A DNA stretch of 64,000 nucleotides from Paranoxybacillus sp035645275 (GTDB taxonomy: Bacteria > Bacillota > Bacilli > Bacillales > Anoxybacillaceae). Made by a program: the position numbers and the translations under genes. Shown in pieces: positions 33,132 to 42,519 of the stretch; position 1 is the stretch's first letter, and each line of letters starts with the position of its first letter. The notes beneath the pieces are model-generated. The model worked only from the letters and a program-made list of their open reading frames with translations, ran no database searches and was not told the origin of the DNA. The DNA lies in NCBI GenBank assembly GCA_035645275.1, contig DASQMX010000036.1, positions 1-64,000 of the forward strand, written 5' to 3'.

Positions 33132-34043
33132 TTGCTCGATCTGTTCGAGCTCTTTTTTTATTTGCTCTTTATTAAGGTCATCACCAATAATCACTAAATT
33201 CATCGGCACATTCATGATTTCTTTCATATAAATCGGCATACCGTAAGAATATTGGAAGGAGTACAATCCGTCTAAGTGAGTAAATCGTAAATATCCTTTC
33301 ATACGATAAATGGTGTCTGGAAGATTTCGCACCCATTCTTCAAACTTCTCTACATCAATAGGACGTGTAAAAGTATGAACATATGTTTTAATGCGCAACT
33401 GTTGGTGAAGCTGTGCTTGGTTATGCGGCTCTTTCGATACGAGTTTCATGTTTTGAATATCTTCCAAATTCACTTGCGCATAGGTCGTTAAAATAGTCAT
33501 GGCCTGTGGGTTAAGCGACTGAATTTCAAAAGAAAGAGAAGCTTGATCACGTTCGTTTAAATCATCTATTTTATTGATCAGAACGATATCCGCGTGGCGA
33601 ATTTGCTCTTTTAACAGTACTTGCAGCTGTGGATTTAATTGGTGACGATCTTTCCATCGTTTTGCATCTACTAAACTAATAATGCCGCGGACATCCACCT
33701 TATTCGCAAATAGCGGCGATAAACAGGCGTCTAGAACTTCTACGGGATGAGCGATACCCGTTGTTTCAATATAGATGGCATCTAGCGTATATTGTTGTAA
33801 GAGAGAATGAAGCTGTACTTCAAATTGATCTTGAATGGTACAGCAGACACATCCGTTTAACAACTCTTTAAGTGGTATATCTCCTGGAACGGCATCTGAA
33901 TCAATAGATACGCTGCCAACTTCATTCATCACTACGGCGATTTTTCGGTTTTTCTCTTGCTCTTGTTTAAGAATATTGCGTAATAACGTTGTTTTCCCGC
34001 TTCCGAGAAAACCTGACAATATGTAGACTTCAACTTTGGACAT
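33129..34043 (-). CDS. COG0523 G3E-family GTPase (metallochaperone)
   Basis: 304 aa. N-terminal GTPase: Walker A GFLGSGKTTLLRN, VVMNEVG, the metal-binding CxCC motif in NGCVCCTIQD, ETTGIAHP (Walker B region) and NKID (guanine specificity). The C-terminal CobW_C domain includes IDVEKFEEWVRNLP and RMKGYLRF. Members insert zinc, cobalt or other metals into client enzymes; YciC and YjiA are relatives. No Zur box or client gene is evident next to it, so the metal is unknown. Confidence 0.9.
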   Translation of the reverse strand: MSKVEVYILSGFLGSGKTTLLRNILKQEQEKNRKIAVVMNEVGSVSIDSDAVPGDIPLKELLNGCVCCTIQDQFEVQLHSLLQQYTLDAIYIETTGIAHPVEVLDACLSPLFANKVDVRGIISLVDAKRWKDRHQLNPQLQVLLKEQIRHADIVLINKIDDLNERDQASLSFEIQSLNPQAMTILTTYAQVNLEDIQNMKLVSKEPHNQAQLHQQLRIKTYVHTFTRPIDVEKFEEWVRNLPDTIYRMKGYLRFTHLDGLYSFQYSYGMPIYMKEIMNVPMNLVIIGDDLNKEQIKKELEQIEQ

Positions 34044-34212
34044 ACTTTTCTCCTTTCTCCTTTATCGATTACGCTTAATAATAGAATAAAACATTCAAAA
34101 AGAGCAAGATGTACACACCACATTTTCGTCATCCCGACTAAAGAGTTGTTTTTTTGCCTCCATTTTAGATTTGCGTTATGATGGAAGAAAAGAGAGCAGT
34201 GAGGTGGAATGA

Positions 34213-34773
34213 ATGGAACTTACAGATAAACAATACGAGTTAGCGACATTTGCAGGCGGTTGTTTTTGGTGCATGGTTTCGCCATTCGAAGAACAGCCAG
34301 GGATTATCAAAGTCGTATCCGGATATACAGGCGGTCATAAAGAAAATCCAACATATGAGGAAGTATGCTCAAACACGACTGGACACTATGAAGCGGTCCA
34401 AATTACCTTTGATCCGAATGTATTTCCTTATCAAAAACTTTTAGATATTTATTGGCGACAAATCGACCCAACAGATCCGGGTGGGCAATTTTACGATCGC
34501 GGCGAATCGTATCGAACGGCGATTTTTTATCATAATGAGGAACAACGCCGCTTAGCAGAACAATCCAAACGCGAATTGGAAGAAAGCGGTCGCTTCTCTA
34601 AACCAATTGTCACGCAAATTTTGCCTGCTTCAACATTTTATCCAGCCGAAGAGTATCATCAAAATTATCATAAAAAAAATCCATTTCGCTATAAGATGTA
34701 TCGAATCGGTTCAGGGCGCGATGCATTTCTTAAAAAACATTGGGCTGATCAAGAACGTGATGAAGAACTCTAA
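34213..34773 (+). CDS. msrA: Peptide-methionine (S)-S-oxide reductase
   Basis: 186 aa with GTGAGGTGG-type site before ATG. Active-site FAGGCFWCM, followed by SGYTGGHKENPTYEEVCSNTTGH, VQITFDPN, WRQIDPTDPGGQFYDRG and AEEYHQNYHKKNP, the full MsrA pattern. Reduces methionine-S-sulfoxide in oxidised proteins. No msrB is fused or adjacent. Confidence 0.95.
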   Translation: MELTDKQYELATFAGGCFWCMVSPFEEQPGIIKVVSGYTGGHKENPTYEEVCSNTTGHYEAVQITFDPNVFPYQKLLDIYWRQIDPTDPGGQFYDRGESYRTAIFYHNEEQRRLAEQSKRELEESGRFSKPIVTQILPASTFYPAEEYHQNYHKKNPFRYKMYRIGSGRDAFLKKHWADQERDEEL

Positions 34774-34891
34774 AAAAATTAACGTCTCTTCCGTATGAGG
34801 TTACACAACGAATTTGTATTGAGATAATAAAGAACTAGAAAATAAAGGATACTGACAATATTTATTTAATCTTTAGTCGAAAAAGGAAAAT

Positions 34892-34946
34892 AAAAGAGGT
34901 TGTCTCAAAAATAAAGGGTCAGACCCTTAGGAGACGACCTCTTTTT
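34892..34946 (+). terminator. Large two-tier hairpin, terminator
   Basis: AAAAGAGGTTGTCTC / GAGACGACCTCTTTT outer stem with an inner AAGGGTC / GACCCTT stem and a 3' T run. Similar in design to the palindromic element at 12941-13049. Confidence 0.75.
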
Positions 34947-35023
34947 ATTGCATCCGTCATGAATTGTGGTATGATAGATGATAAATTGTTAGAATTTTCT
35001 ATATTACGGAGGGGATATAGGGG

Positions 35024-35926
35024 ATGAGCCATTTTCGAGAACATCGTCTGCGAACATTTTTAGAGAAATATAAAGACCGAGCCCGTTTATTAATATCGTG
35101 TCCTGACAAACCCGGTATTGTCGCCGCTGTCACAACATTTTTATATAATCAAGGAGCAAATATCGTTGAATCAAGCCAATATTCAACAGACCCAGAAGGC
35201 GGTACATTTTTCTTGCGAATTGAATTTGACTGCCCAGCAATGATATGGAAAAAACAAGAGATGGAAAAAGCTTTTGAACCAATCGCTGAGCAGTTTCATA
35301 TGAACTGGCGTTTTAGTTTACATAGTGAATTAAAAAAGATTGCTATTTTTGTTTCGAAGGAAGAGCATTGTTTATTAGAATTGCTTTGGGAATGGCAGGC
35401 AGGCGAATTACTTGCCGATTTAGCGCTAGTCATTAGCAATCATGAACATATGCGAGACAGTGTTGAAGCGCTTGGGATTCCGTATTACTATATTCCTGTC
35501 ACAAAGGAAAATAAAATCGAAGCGGAACGAAAGCAAATATCTTTATTGAAAGAGTATGCCATTGATACTATTGTGCTTGCTCGTTATATGCAAATACTAT
35601 CACCGGGTTTCGTAGCGGAGTTTCCTTTTCAGATTATTAATATTCACCATTCGTTTCTTCCGGCGTTTGTTGGCGCAAAGCCGTATGAACGCGCGTATGA
35701 GCGCGGCGTCAAATTGATTGGAGCAACATCACATTATGTAACAGACGAGCTAGACGAAGGCCCTATTATTGAACAAGATGTCGCAAGGGTCGATCATAAA
35801 CATCATCCAGAAGATTTAAAACGAATCGGGCGCATCATCGAGAAAACTGTACTTTCACGCGCTTTAAAATGGCATCTTGAAGATCGGGTTCTCATTCACC
35901 AAAATAAAACCATCGTCTTCCAATAA
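35024..35926 (+). CDS. purU: Formyltetrahydrofolate deformylase
   Basis: 300 aa, GGAGGGG before ATG. N-terminal ACT domain (LLISCPDKPGIVAAVTTFLYNQGANI..) and a formyl-transferase catalytic domain with LARYMQILSPGF, IINIHHSFLPAFVGAKPYERA (catalytic His in NIHHS) and GATSHYVTDELDEGPII (Asp). Hydrolyses 10-formyl-THF to THF and formate, balancing one-carbon pools. Single gene. Confidence 0.95.
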   Translation: MSHFREHRLRTFLEKYKDRARLLISCPDKPGIVAAVTTFLYNQGANIVESSQYSTDPEGGTFFLRIEFDCPAMIWKKQEMEKAFEPIAEQFHMNWRFSLHSELKKIAIFVSKEEHCLLELLWEWQAGELLADLALVISNHEHMRDSVEALGIPYYYIPVTKENKIEAERKQISLLKEYAIDTIVLARYMQILSPGFVAEFPFQIINIHHSFLPAFVGAKPYERAYERGVKLIGATSHYVTDELDEGPIIEQDVARVDHKHHPEDLKRIGRIIEKTVLSRALKWHLEDRVLIHQNKTIVFQ

Positions 35927-35993
35927 AGTTGTTTCTACGGTAAACTTGAACGATTAGTAAACTCGTGTAACAAATTTTTAAGGAGGAAGCACG

Positions 35994-36248
35994 ATGGGAT
36001 TAGTCATTGGACTTATAGTGGCAGTAGTTCTCTTAGTCACCATTATGATGACGCCTATCCAGTATCGTTATATCGAAGGATTAGAAGAAGTGAAGCAAAA
36101 AAAGAAAGTAACTCAACAGAAAATGTATGATGATATGTCTGCAACAGAACAAATGTTACATGAACACGCTCAATCCAATCTATTTTTGATTCTTCCTAAT
36201 ACGATTGCTTATATCATTTACAAGTACAAACATCGTAAGAACAAATAA
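35994..36248 (+). CDS. Small single-pass/two-pass membrane protein, unknown
   Basis: 84 aa with a strong AAGGAGGAAG site. A hydrophobic N-terminal helix (residues 3-20, VIGLIVAVVLLVTIMM) is followed by an amphipathic charged middle (EGLEEVKQKKKVTQQKMYDD) and a second hydrophobic patch (LFLILPNTIAYIIYKY), ending KHRKNK. I do not recognise a family. Terminator at 36310. Confidence 0.7.
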   Translation: MGLVIGLIVAVVLLVTIMMTPIQYRYIEGLEEVKQKKKVTQQKMYDDMSATEQMLHEHAQSNLFLILPNTIAYIIYKYKHRKNK

Positions 36249-36309
36249 AAAAATACAGCCTTTTTTCTAATACAAAGTACAAAACTTTTATGTTTAAATG
36301 AATTATCAA

Positions 36310-36340
36310 AAAAACACTCGGGCAATACGGGTGTTTTCTT
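36310..36340 (+). terminator. Rho-independent terminator
   Basis: AAAACACTCG / CGGGTGTTTT stem with GGCAATA loop and TCTTCTTTT tail. Confidence 0.75.
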
Positions 36341-36503
36341 CTTTTATATATGCGTTTGTCATCTGTTTGCCAGGTAAACAAACTCAGTTGTTCCTGAGCA
36401 TTATTATTTGGCCAGAATTGTTGAGAAAAAGCAACAAAATTTGTGACATCACCTGATATTTTTCTATAATAATATTGTTAGTTTATATAAAAGAGGAATG
36501 TAT

Positions 36504-37048
36504 ATGCAGGAGCAGTTCATTGAGTTTTTACAGCAATATCGAGCGTTTGCTTTTTGGGGGTTAGTGTGGCTGTCAATGTCCTCATTAGCATTTTTGGTGT
36601 CATCCCAAGTGTTTTCCTTACAGCTGCTAACTTAATCGTATTTGGATTTTGGGAAGGTACCTTCATCTCTTTTATCGGTGAAGCAGTCGGTGCCGCTATT
36701 GCTTTTTTAGTATATCGCAAAGGGTTTCAACGCGTTTTCGAAAATAAACTATCTGATTATCCAAGAGTCAAACCGCTTTTAGATGCCAAAGGAAAAAAAA
36801 CATTTTTACTCATTCTCTCGTTAAGGATCATGCCGTTGATTCCGTCTGGCGTCGTAACACTTGCAGCTGCGATTAGTCAAGTCTCGCTTGCTTTGTTTGT
36901 TACAGCGAGTACAATCGGCAAAGCTCCTGCACTGTTATTAGAAGCCTATTCCGTGAACGAAATGACGCGGTGGACAACGAACGGTAAAGTTATTTTAGGT
37001 TTATGTTCTGTTTTATTACTAGTAATAAGTCTAAAAAAATGGAAATAA
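36504..37048 (+). pseudogene. TVP38/TMEM64 (DedA-type) membrane protein with one-base deletion
   Basis: ATG 36504 after AAGAGGA starts MQEQFIEFLQQYRAFAFWG. From about 36556 the family sequence continues in another frame: VSVAVNVLISIFGVIPSVFLTAANLIVFGFWEG.., FISFIGEAVGAAIAFLVYRKG, LILSLRIMPLIPSGVVTLAAAIS. Adding one base to the TTTTTGGGGG run at ~36550-36559 restores a 181-aa protein. The 164-aa remainder could start at an internal ATG. It may be a true frameshift or a homopolymer sequencing error. SNARE-associated/VTT fold; likely a lipid scramblase-like or unknown role. Confidence 0.8.
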
Positions 37049-37063
37049 TTATATTTAAACTTT

Positions 37064-37093
37064 ATTAATAACACTATGTTCTAAATTAAAAAA
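37064..37093 (+). other. Ter-like site C, 100 bp upstream of rtp
   Basis: TTAATAACACTATGTTCTAAAT then TAAA. The best match of the three to the RTP-binding consensus (ACTAA-x-ACTATGTACTAAAT type). In B. subtilis the TerI/TerII pair also lies directly upstream of rtp, so RTP may autorepress here. Confidence 0.75.
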
Positions 37094-37192
37094 CAATATA
37101 TCCATAAGAAAGAAGGATTTTAACTGTTTCCCTTGAATGATTACAATATAATAATTCGCAGCTTTACATGAAAGGGAGGTTTTTCTATTTCC

Positions 37193-37567
37193 ATGGGAGA
37201 TAAACGAACTCCAAGCGGTTTTCTTTTAAAACAACGTGCTTTTTTAAAGTTGTATTTAATCACACTAACAGAACAAGAACGACTATATGGACTAAAAATA
37301 TTAGACTTACTTCGCCAAGAATTTAAACCGTTTGGTTACAAGCCAAATCATTCGGAAGTATATAAGGCACTTCATGATTTAATTGAAGATGGCATCCTAA
37401 AACAAGTGAAAATGAAAAAAGAAGGAATGAAATATCAGGAAGTCGTATATTACCGTTTTACGGAAGAAGGATATAAAAAGGCACAATTGTATAAAAGACA
37501 ATTAAAGGCGGAGTTAGACCGCTGTGAAGCGTTAATTCGAAAAGCGATAAAAGACAACTTTGGATGA
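37193..37567 (+). CDS. rtp: Replication terminator protein
   Basis: 124 aa, closely resembling B. subtilis RTP across its length: SGFLLKQRAFLKLYLITLTEQ, ERLYGLKILDLLRQEFKPFGYKPNHSEVYKALHDLI, DGILKQVKMKKEGMKYQEVVYY, LYKRQLKAELDRCEALI. A winged-helix dimer with a C-terminal coiled-coil helix; it binds Ter sites and arrests replication forks in one direction. GGGAGG is 13 nt before ATG, so an ATT 6 nt upstream of the ATG is a possible alternative start. Its presence points to the chromosome terminus. Confidence 0.94.
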   Translation: MGDKRTPSGFLLKQRAFLKLYLITLTEQERLYGLKILDLLRQEFKPFGYKPNHSEVYKALHDLIEDGILKQVKMKKEGMKYQEVVYYRFTEEGYKKAQLYKRQLKAELDRCEALIRKAIKDNFG

Positions 37568-37674
37568 TTTCTCCGATATTTTCTATATGATTGACAAGTG
37601 ATAAGGGATTAGTTAATATACCGTTAATGGTATATGTGTTATTATGAATGTTAAGAAAAGGAGTACATGGGCGG

Positions 37675-37938
37675 ATGATCTATGATAAACAAATTAAAAA
37701 CCGTCTAAGACGTGTCGAAGGCCAAATACGCGGTGTGTTAAAAATGATGGAAGAAGAACAAGGATGTAAAGATGTAGTGACGCAATTATCCGCTATTCGC
37801 AGTGCAATTGATCGCGCGATTGCTGTGATTGTTAGTACAAACTTAGAACATTGTATTCGTCAAGAAATGGAAAAAGGAAACCATGAAAGTGAAAAGTTAA
37901 TTCAAGAAGCAGTAAATTTATTAGTAAAAAGCCGATAA
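37675..37938 (+). CDS. CsoR/CstR-family sensor repressor
   Basis: 87 aa from ATG 37675, 11 nt after AAAAGGAG (the frame opens at 37648). All-alpha DUF156 fold: KNRLRRVEGQIRGVLKMM, EEQGCKDVVTQLSAIRSAIDRA, NLEHCIRQEM. CsoR copper sensors use Cys-His-Cys. Here the two Cys are kept at the right spacing (29 apart), but the His position is Asn (STNLEHC), as in CstR-type persulfide sensors. No copper or sulfur genes adjoin it, so its target is unknown. Confidence 0.85.
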   Translation: MIYDKQIKNRLRRVEGQIRGVLKMMEEEQGCKDVVTQLSAIRSAIDRAIAVIVSTNLEHCIRQEMEKGNHESEKLIQEAVNLLVKSR

Positions 37939-37970
37939 TAGATGCGAAGTCTTTTCGCGTCTATTATTTG
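37937..37970 (+). terminator. Terminator of the CsoR/CstR-like gene
   Basis: AATAGATGCGA / TCGCGTCTATT stem with one mismatch, followed by ATTTGTTT; it overlaps the stop codon. Confidence 0.75.
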
Positions 37971-38082
37971 TTTACATAATATTTTTATTGTTTTCTGATT
38001 GTTTACTTTTGCACAAACTTTCTCATTTTAGTAGAATACTAATGAATAAAAGATGATTAAGAAAATAGAAAGGATTAGCGAT

Positions 38083-38973
38083 ATGTCAATGGAAATGATT
38101 CATTTACATCTTCCGGAAGAGATCAAACATATATTAGAAGCTCGGAAACAACAATTTTCCCATGACGAAGATTCCAGACTCATTGGTAAAGGCGGCTATA
38201 CGCCATCTGACGATTCGATATTATTTGACGCGATTGTCGCGCTTTCTTTAGGTAAAAATGTCTTATTAAAAGGTCCGACAGGTTCAGGGAAAACGAAATT
38301 AGCTGAAACGTTGTCAGCCATTTTCGGGCAACCGATGCATAGTATTAACTGTTCGGTTGACTTGGACGCGGAAGCTTTGCTTGGCTTTAAAACCATCCAA
38401 GAGCGTGAAGGGAAAACAACGATTGAGTTTGTTCCAGGTCCGGTGATTCAAGCGATGACGAAAGGTCACTTATTATATATTGACGAAATCAACATGGCAA
38501 AACCGGAAACATTGCCAATCTTGAACGGTGTGCTTGACTATCGAAAAATGATTACCAATCCATTTACAGGCGAAGTCGTTAAAGCGAAAAATACGTTTGG
38601 TGTGATTGCCGCTATTAACGAAGGATATGTCGGAACAGTGCCGTTAAATGAAGCGTTGAAAAATCGTTTTGTTGTTATTGAGGTACCATATATTCAAGGG
38701 GAAACATTAAAAATCGTATTACAAACACAAAGTAAATTAAAAGACACTGCCCTTATTGATAAATTTGTAACGTTATCAGCTGATTTGATCACTCAAGTGA
38801 AAAACGGACAAATTTCCGAAGAAGCGGCTTCGATTCGCGCCCTTATTGATACGTGTGATTTAGCGGTTTATTTACCTCCGCTGCGTGCGATTCAACGAGG
38901 AATTATTGAAAAGCTAGAAGACGAACGAGAAAAGGCAGCGATTCAAAATATCGCCGAAACGCTCTTTGAGTGA
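38083..38973 (+). CDS. yojN: MoxR-type AAA+ ATPase (YojN/NorQ-like)
   Basis: 296 aa from ATG 38083 after AAAGGA. Walker A LLKGPTGSGKTKLAETL, Walker B HLLYIDEINMAKPE, sensor region AAINEGYVGTVPLNEALKNRFVVIE and arginine finger region. MoxR ATPases pair with von Willebrand A proteins to load metals or activate enzymes; the NorQ/NorD pair activates NO reductase. The VWA partner follows at once, and B. subtilis yojN-yojO is the same pair. The client here is unknown, and no nor genes are in the window. Confidence 0.88.
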   Translation: MSMEMIHLHLPEEIKHILEARKQQFSHDEDSRLIGKGGYTPSDDSILFDAIVALSLGKNVLLKGPTGSGKTKLAETLSAIFGQPMHSINCSVDLDAEALLGFKTIQEREGKTTIEFVPGPVIQAMTKGHLLYIDEINMAKPETLPILNGVLDYRKMITNPFTGEVVKAKNTFGVIAAINEGYVGTVPLNEALKNRFVVIEVPYIQGETLKIVLQTQSKLKDTALIDKFVTLSADLITQVKNGQISEEAASIRALIDTCDLAVYLPPLRAIQRGIIEKLEDEREKAAIQNIAETLFE

Positions 38974-38984
38974 GGGTTCATAAG

Positions 38985-40904
38985 ATGCATCGATTTATTC
39001 AATTTAATGATAAAAAAATTGATTCGTTCCTTTTTATGCAGCTTTCTGATTTGGCAAAAACGCTGGCGAAAAACGAAGAATGGGAAGTGGAATTCGGTTA
39101 TCAATCCTATGTCGACATCGTTCATCGCAAATTATTGGTCAGCCATTTTTGGGATAATCGTCCGCTCGAAGATAAAGTAAACGGAATGAAAAGCGATGTG
39201 TTTCTTCGGACAATCGGCAGTTTGTATCACACTGATTTTAAAGAAGTTGTTCGGTTCATTGAACAAACGAAAACGACATCTATTCCTAGCTTTGCTAAAC
39301 AACTATTTATGCTGGCGGAAGATGTACGCCTTGAAGAAATTTGCAAAAAAGAGCGGCCAGGAACGAAAAAAGCCTTTTCCATTCGCCGGAAAGTCTATCG
39401 CCATTACTTTAAAAGCCAATTAAATGTCAATCTTGTCAAAGCGGTTCATACGGATGCGTTGTTTAATACGATTTATCTTTTGTTAACCGCTGATTCGCCG
39501 CTGGAAGAGGTATTGCCTATCAATGAAAATATTGACTTAGCGATGCCGTTTATCCGCAACACGCTTACAAGATTTTTTGAAACAAAGTCAACAAAAGATG
39601 TCGCAGAAGTTGTGCTTGAAATAATCGAAGTGTTAGATGAAATCTTAGAAAATGATATGCTGAACACGTATTTTCATCTTCCAGAAAATGTTTATAAACA
39701 AGAAGAACATGGCCCTACAATTGATGATTTAAAACGAAAAGACCCGCTAAAAAATTGTGATGTGTTAGATAAGAAGAAAAATGGCGACGAAGACATTCAT
39801 GATGATAGATTACCGACATGGCATCGCGAAACGAGCGACATGACAAAAAGTTTCTTGCAGTTTGACTTAGAACAAGGCTCACAAACGGATTTGCTCGGAG
39901 AAGGAGTACGCGAAGGAGAAGCAGGAGATCAAGCATTGGCGCTTGTCCAAGGCTCAGCGCAAAAAAGTGCACGCAAAGACTATTCAAAACTAGAAGCGCT
40001 GGAACAAAAGCGGGATATTCGTGAAGGAAGCCTCTCTCATGAATATGGAAAAGAAAATAAACATGCTTTTCCGATATTTATTTCTCCATCTACTCCTTCA
40101 AGTGCAGACGTGGTGCAATATGAGCAAAACAAAACAATCGTCGCACCTTATCAAAAGAAATTAAAACAAATGATTGAAAAAACGTTAGAACATAAAAAAA
40201 CACTGCCGCGAAGCGATTTACATTTTGGACGTTTGAGTAAAAAATTGCTCCGTTTATTAACAGACGAGAACCCGCGGCTATTTTATAAGAAGCATCAACC
40301 GTCCATACAAATTGATGCCGTTTTTTCGCTTTTAGTCGATTGTTCGGCTTCGATGTATGATAAAATGGAGCAAACAAAATTAGGCATTACTTTATTCCAT
40401 GAAGCGTTAAAATCTGTTTCCGTACCGCACCAAATCGTTGGATTTTGGGAAGATACAAATGAAGCGACAGAAACCAAACAACCGAACTATTTTCAAACCG
40501 TCATTCCTTTTGACCACTCGCTGAAAAAAACAAGTGGCCCGGAAATTATGCAGTTGGAGCCGGAAGAAGATAATCGTGATGGGTTTGCTATTCGTGTGAT
40601 AACCGAACAAATGCTCAAGCGAACAGAAAAACAAAAGTTTTTGCTCATCTTTTCTGATGGAGAGCCAGCGGCATTCGGCTATGAACAAAATGGAATTGTT
40701 GACACGCACGAAGCAGTGATTGAGGCGCGAAAACTGGGAATTGAAGTAATCAATGTCTTTTTAGCTAATGGTGAAATTGATGAAGGTCAAAAGAAAACGA
40801 TTCAAAATATTTATGGCAAATACAGCATTCTTGTTCCCGATATTGCCGAACTCCCTGACGTTCTGTTCCCGCTTTTAAAGAAGCTGCTCTATAAAAGTTT
40901 ATAA
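38985..40904 (+). CDS. yojO: VWA-domain protein (YojO/NorD-like)
   Basis: 639 aa, ATG 38985 with TGAGGG overlapping the upstream stop. A long N-terminal helical region, an acidic-basic middle (TWHRETSDMTKSFLQFDLEQ..), and a C-terminal VWA domain from ~residue 440: MIDAS DxSxS in LLVDCSASMYDKM and the later metal Asp in LIFSDGEPAAFGYEQ. Works with the adjacent MoxR ATPase. A terminator follows at 40982. Confidence 0.88.
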   Translation: MHRFIQFNDKKIDSFLFMQLSDLAKTLAKNEEWEVEFGYQSYVDIVHRKLLVSHFWDNRPLEDKVNGMKSDVFLRTIGSLYHTDFKEVVRFIEQTKTTSIPSFAKQLFMLAEDVRLEEICKKERPGTKKAFSIRRKVYRHYFKSQLNVNLVKAVHTDALFNTIYLLLTADSPLEEVLPINENIDLAMPFIRNTLTRFFETKSTKDVAEVVLEIIEVLDEILENDMLNTYFHLPENVYKQEEHGPTIDDLKRKDPLKNCDVLDKKKNGDEDIHDDRLPTWHRETSDMTKSFLQFDLEQGSQTDLLGEGVREGEAGDQALALVQGSAQKSARKDYSKLEALEQKRDIREGSLSHEYGKENKHAFPIFISPSTPSSADVVQYEQNKTIVAPYQKKLKQMIEKTLEHKKTLPRSDLHFGRLSKKLLRLLTDENPRLFYKKHQPSIQIDAVFSLLVDCSASMYDKMEQTKLGITLFHEALKSVSVPHQIVGFWEDTNEATETKQPNYFQTVIPFDHSLKKTSGPEIMQLEPEEDNRDGFAIRVITEQMLKRTEKQKFLLIFSDGEPAAFGYEQNGIVDTHEAVIEARKLGIEVINVFLANGEIDEGQKKTIQNIYGKYSILVPDIAELPDVLFPLLKKLLYKSL

Positions 40905-40981
40905 CAAATCGATTGAATATTTATCGAGCTTTTAGAGACAAAGCAAGTTTGTTTCCGATTAAAGAAAACATATTATTGAAC

Positions 40982-41012
40982 AAAAACCCTTGGAAGATTT
41001 AAGGGTTTTTGT
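40982..41012 (+). terminator. Terminator of yojN-yojO
   Basis: AAAAACCCTT / AAGGGTTTTTG stem with a 9-nt loop and T run. Confidence 0.8.
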
Positions 41013-41191
41013 TTTTCTGTAAATTTGATAAAAACAAGGTGTTGTTTTATAGATTTAGAGATCGTTGATATTTCTATAATTATACTAATATATTATCGTT
41101 TAATGACTTCCATAAATTTCATCCTCCTTAACCAATCGTTATCTTGTAAAATAGCAATGCAATGCACTAGCTTAAGGAGAAGGAAACAAAC

Positions 41192-42372
41192 ATGAAGAAA
41201 CGAACGTGGATAACGGGAATGACGCTTGCTTTATTTATTGGCGGGGGGAATCAAGCAAACGCACATGAAAAAATTATACAGTCCAACCAGGAGATAGCTT
41301 ATGGAAAATTGCGACAGTGAATCATGTCACCGTTCAAGATTTAAAAAGCTGGAATCAGCTGACGAGCGATCGTATTTATGTTGGACAAACATTGATATTA
41401 TTACCTCCTCATAATCATGAGACTACATATACGGTAAAAGCTGGCGATTCCCTATTATCGATTGCGAAAGCTTATAACGTGTTAATTGCTGATATTAAGT
41501 TACGAAATCAACTAACAAGCGATCAACTTCGTTTAGGCCAAACGTTAATCATTCCAACAGAGCAGGGAACATATACAACCCACACCGTGAAAGCAGGTGA
41601 AACACTCTCCATCATTGCGAGAGACTATAGTATTTCCTTGTTAGATTTAAAGAATTGGAACCAATTAACGTCAGATATGATTTATGTCAATCAAACATTA
41701 TATGTATCTAAGCCTGCTATAGCACCATCAACGACAAGTTCGGATACAGCGGTTGTTCATAAAGTGCAGCCTAGAGATACATTATCTTCTATTGCCGCAA
41801 AATACGGAACAACCGTGACACAAATTAAAACATTAAATAATCTGACGTCAGATACGATTTACGTGGGACAAATATTGAAAGTGACAAATGGTACTATGCC
41901 GCAGCCAGAAGCACCTGCGCACCTTGAAGATGGCCTGTTTCCATTAAAAGCTAGTACATATCAACCGTTTGGTGATACATACGGTGAGAGCCGCTTATAT
42001 GGAGGCGGTCGTATTCATGAGGGGACAGATATTATGGCCGTCAAAGGTACACCTATTTATTCGGCTGCAGATGGTGTAGTCATTCGTAAAGGTTGGAATG
42101 AATATGGCGGATGGCGTTTAACGATAAAAACAAATGAAGGAATTTATCTTTATTATGCCCATATGGAAGGGTATGCGGAAAATATCGTTCAAGGACAAAC
42201 GGTTAAAAAAGGTCAACTAATCGGCTATGTTGGTGATTCTGGTTATGGCCCGGTTGGTACGACCGGGAAATTTGCTCCGCATTTACATTTCGAGATGTAT
42301 GATGCCAATTGGGATGCCATAAATCCTTACTCTTGTTTAAAATATTGGGAATGGAAAATCACTCATCGGTAA
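41192..42372 (+). pseudogene. Exported LysM-M23 peptidoglycan endopeptidase with one-base deletion
   Basis: ATG 41192 (AAGGAGAAGG site) gives a signal peptide, MKKRTWITGMTLALFIGGG..ANA. The frame breaks near 41274-41278: one missing T in AAAATTATACA would restore KIYTVQPGDSLWKIA and join the downstream 351-codon frame, giving a 393-aa protein. Four LysM repeats follow (each ending NQLTSD-x-IYVGQTL or similar), then an M23 domain with HEGTDIM, YYAHM and APHLHFEM zinc/catalytic motifs. It would cut cell-wall cross-bridges. The last ORF lacks the signal peptide, so without the fix it is not exported. Sequencing error is possible. Confidence 0.85.
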
Positions 42373-42375
42373 CTT

Positions 42376-42408
42376 AGGAAAGCGGCTATTAAAAGCCGCT
42401 TTTTTAGT
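42376..42408 (+). terminator. Terminator of the LysM-M23 gene
   Basis: AAAGCGGCT / AGCCGCTTTTTT stem with ATTAAA loop. Confidence 0.85.
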
Positions 42409-42519
42409 CTTGATAAAAAGTTAACATAATCGTAACAGTTTATTTGAAATACTAATACAGTCCTATGATATAATAATACTGTCCTAAAAAATAAAGATTT
42501 TATTTAAAGGAGGGAGTAT

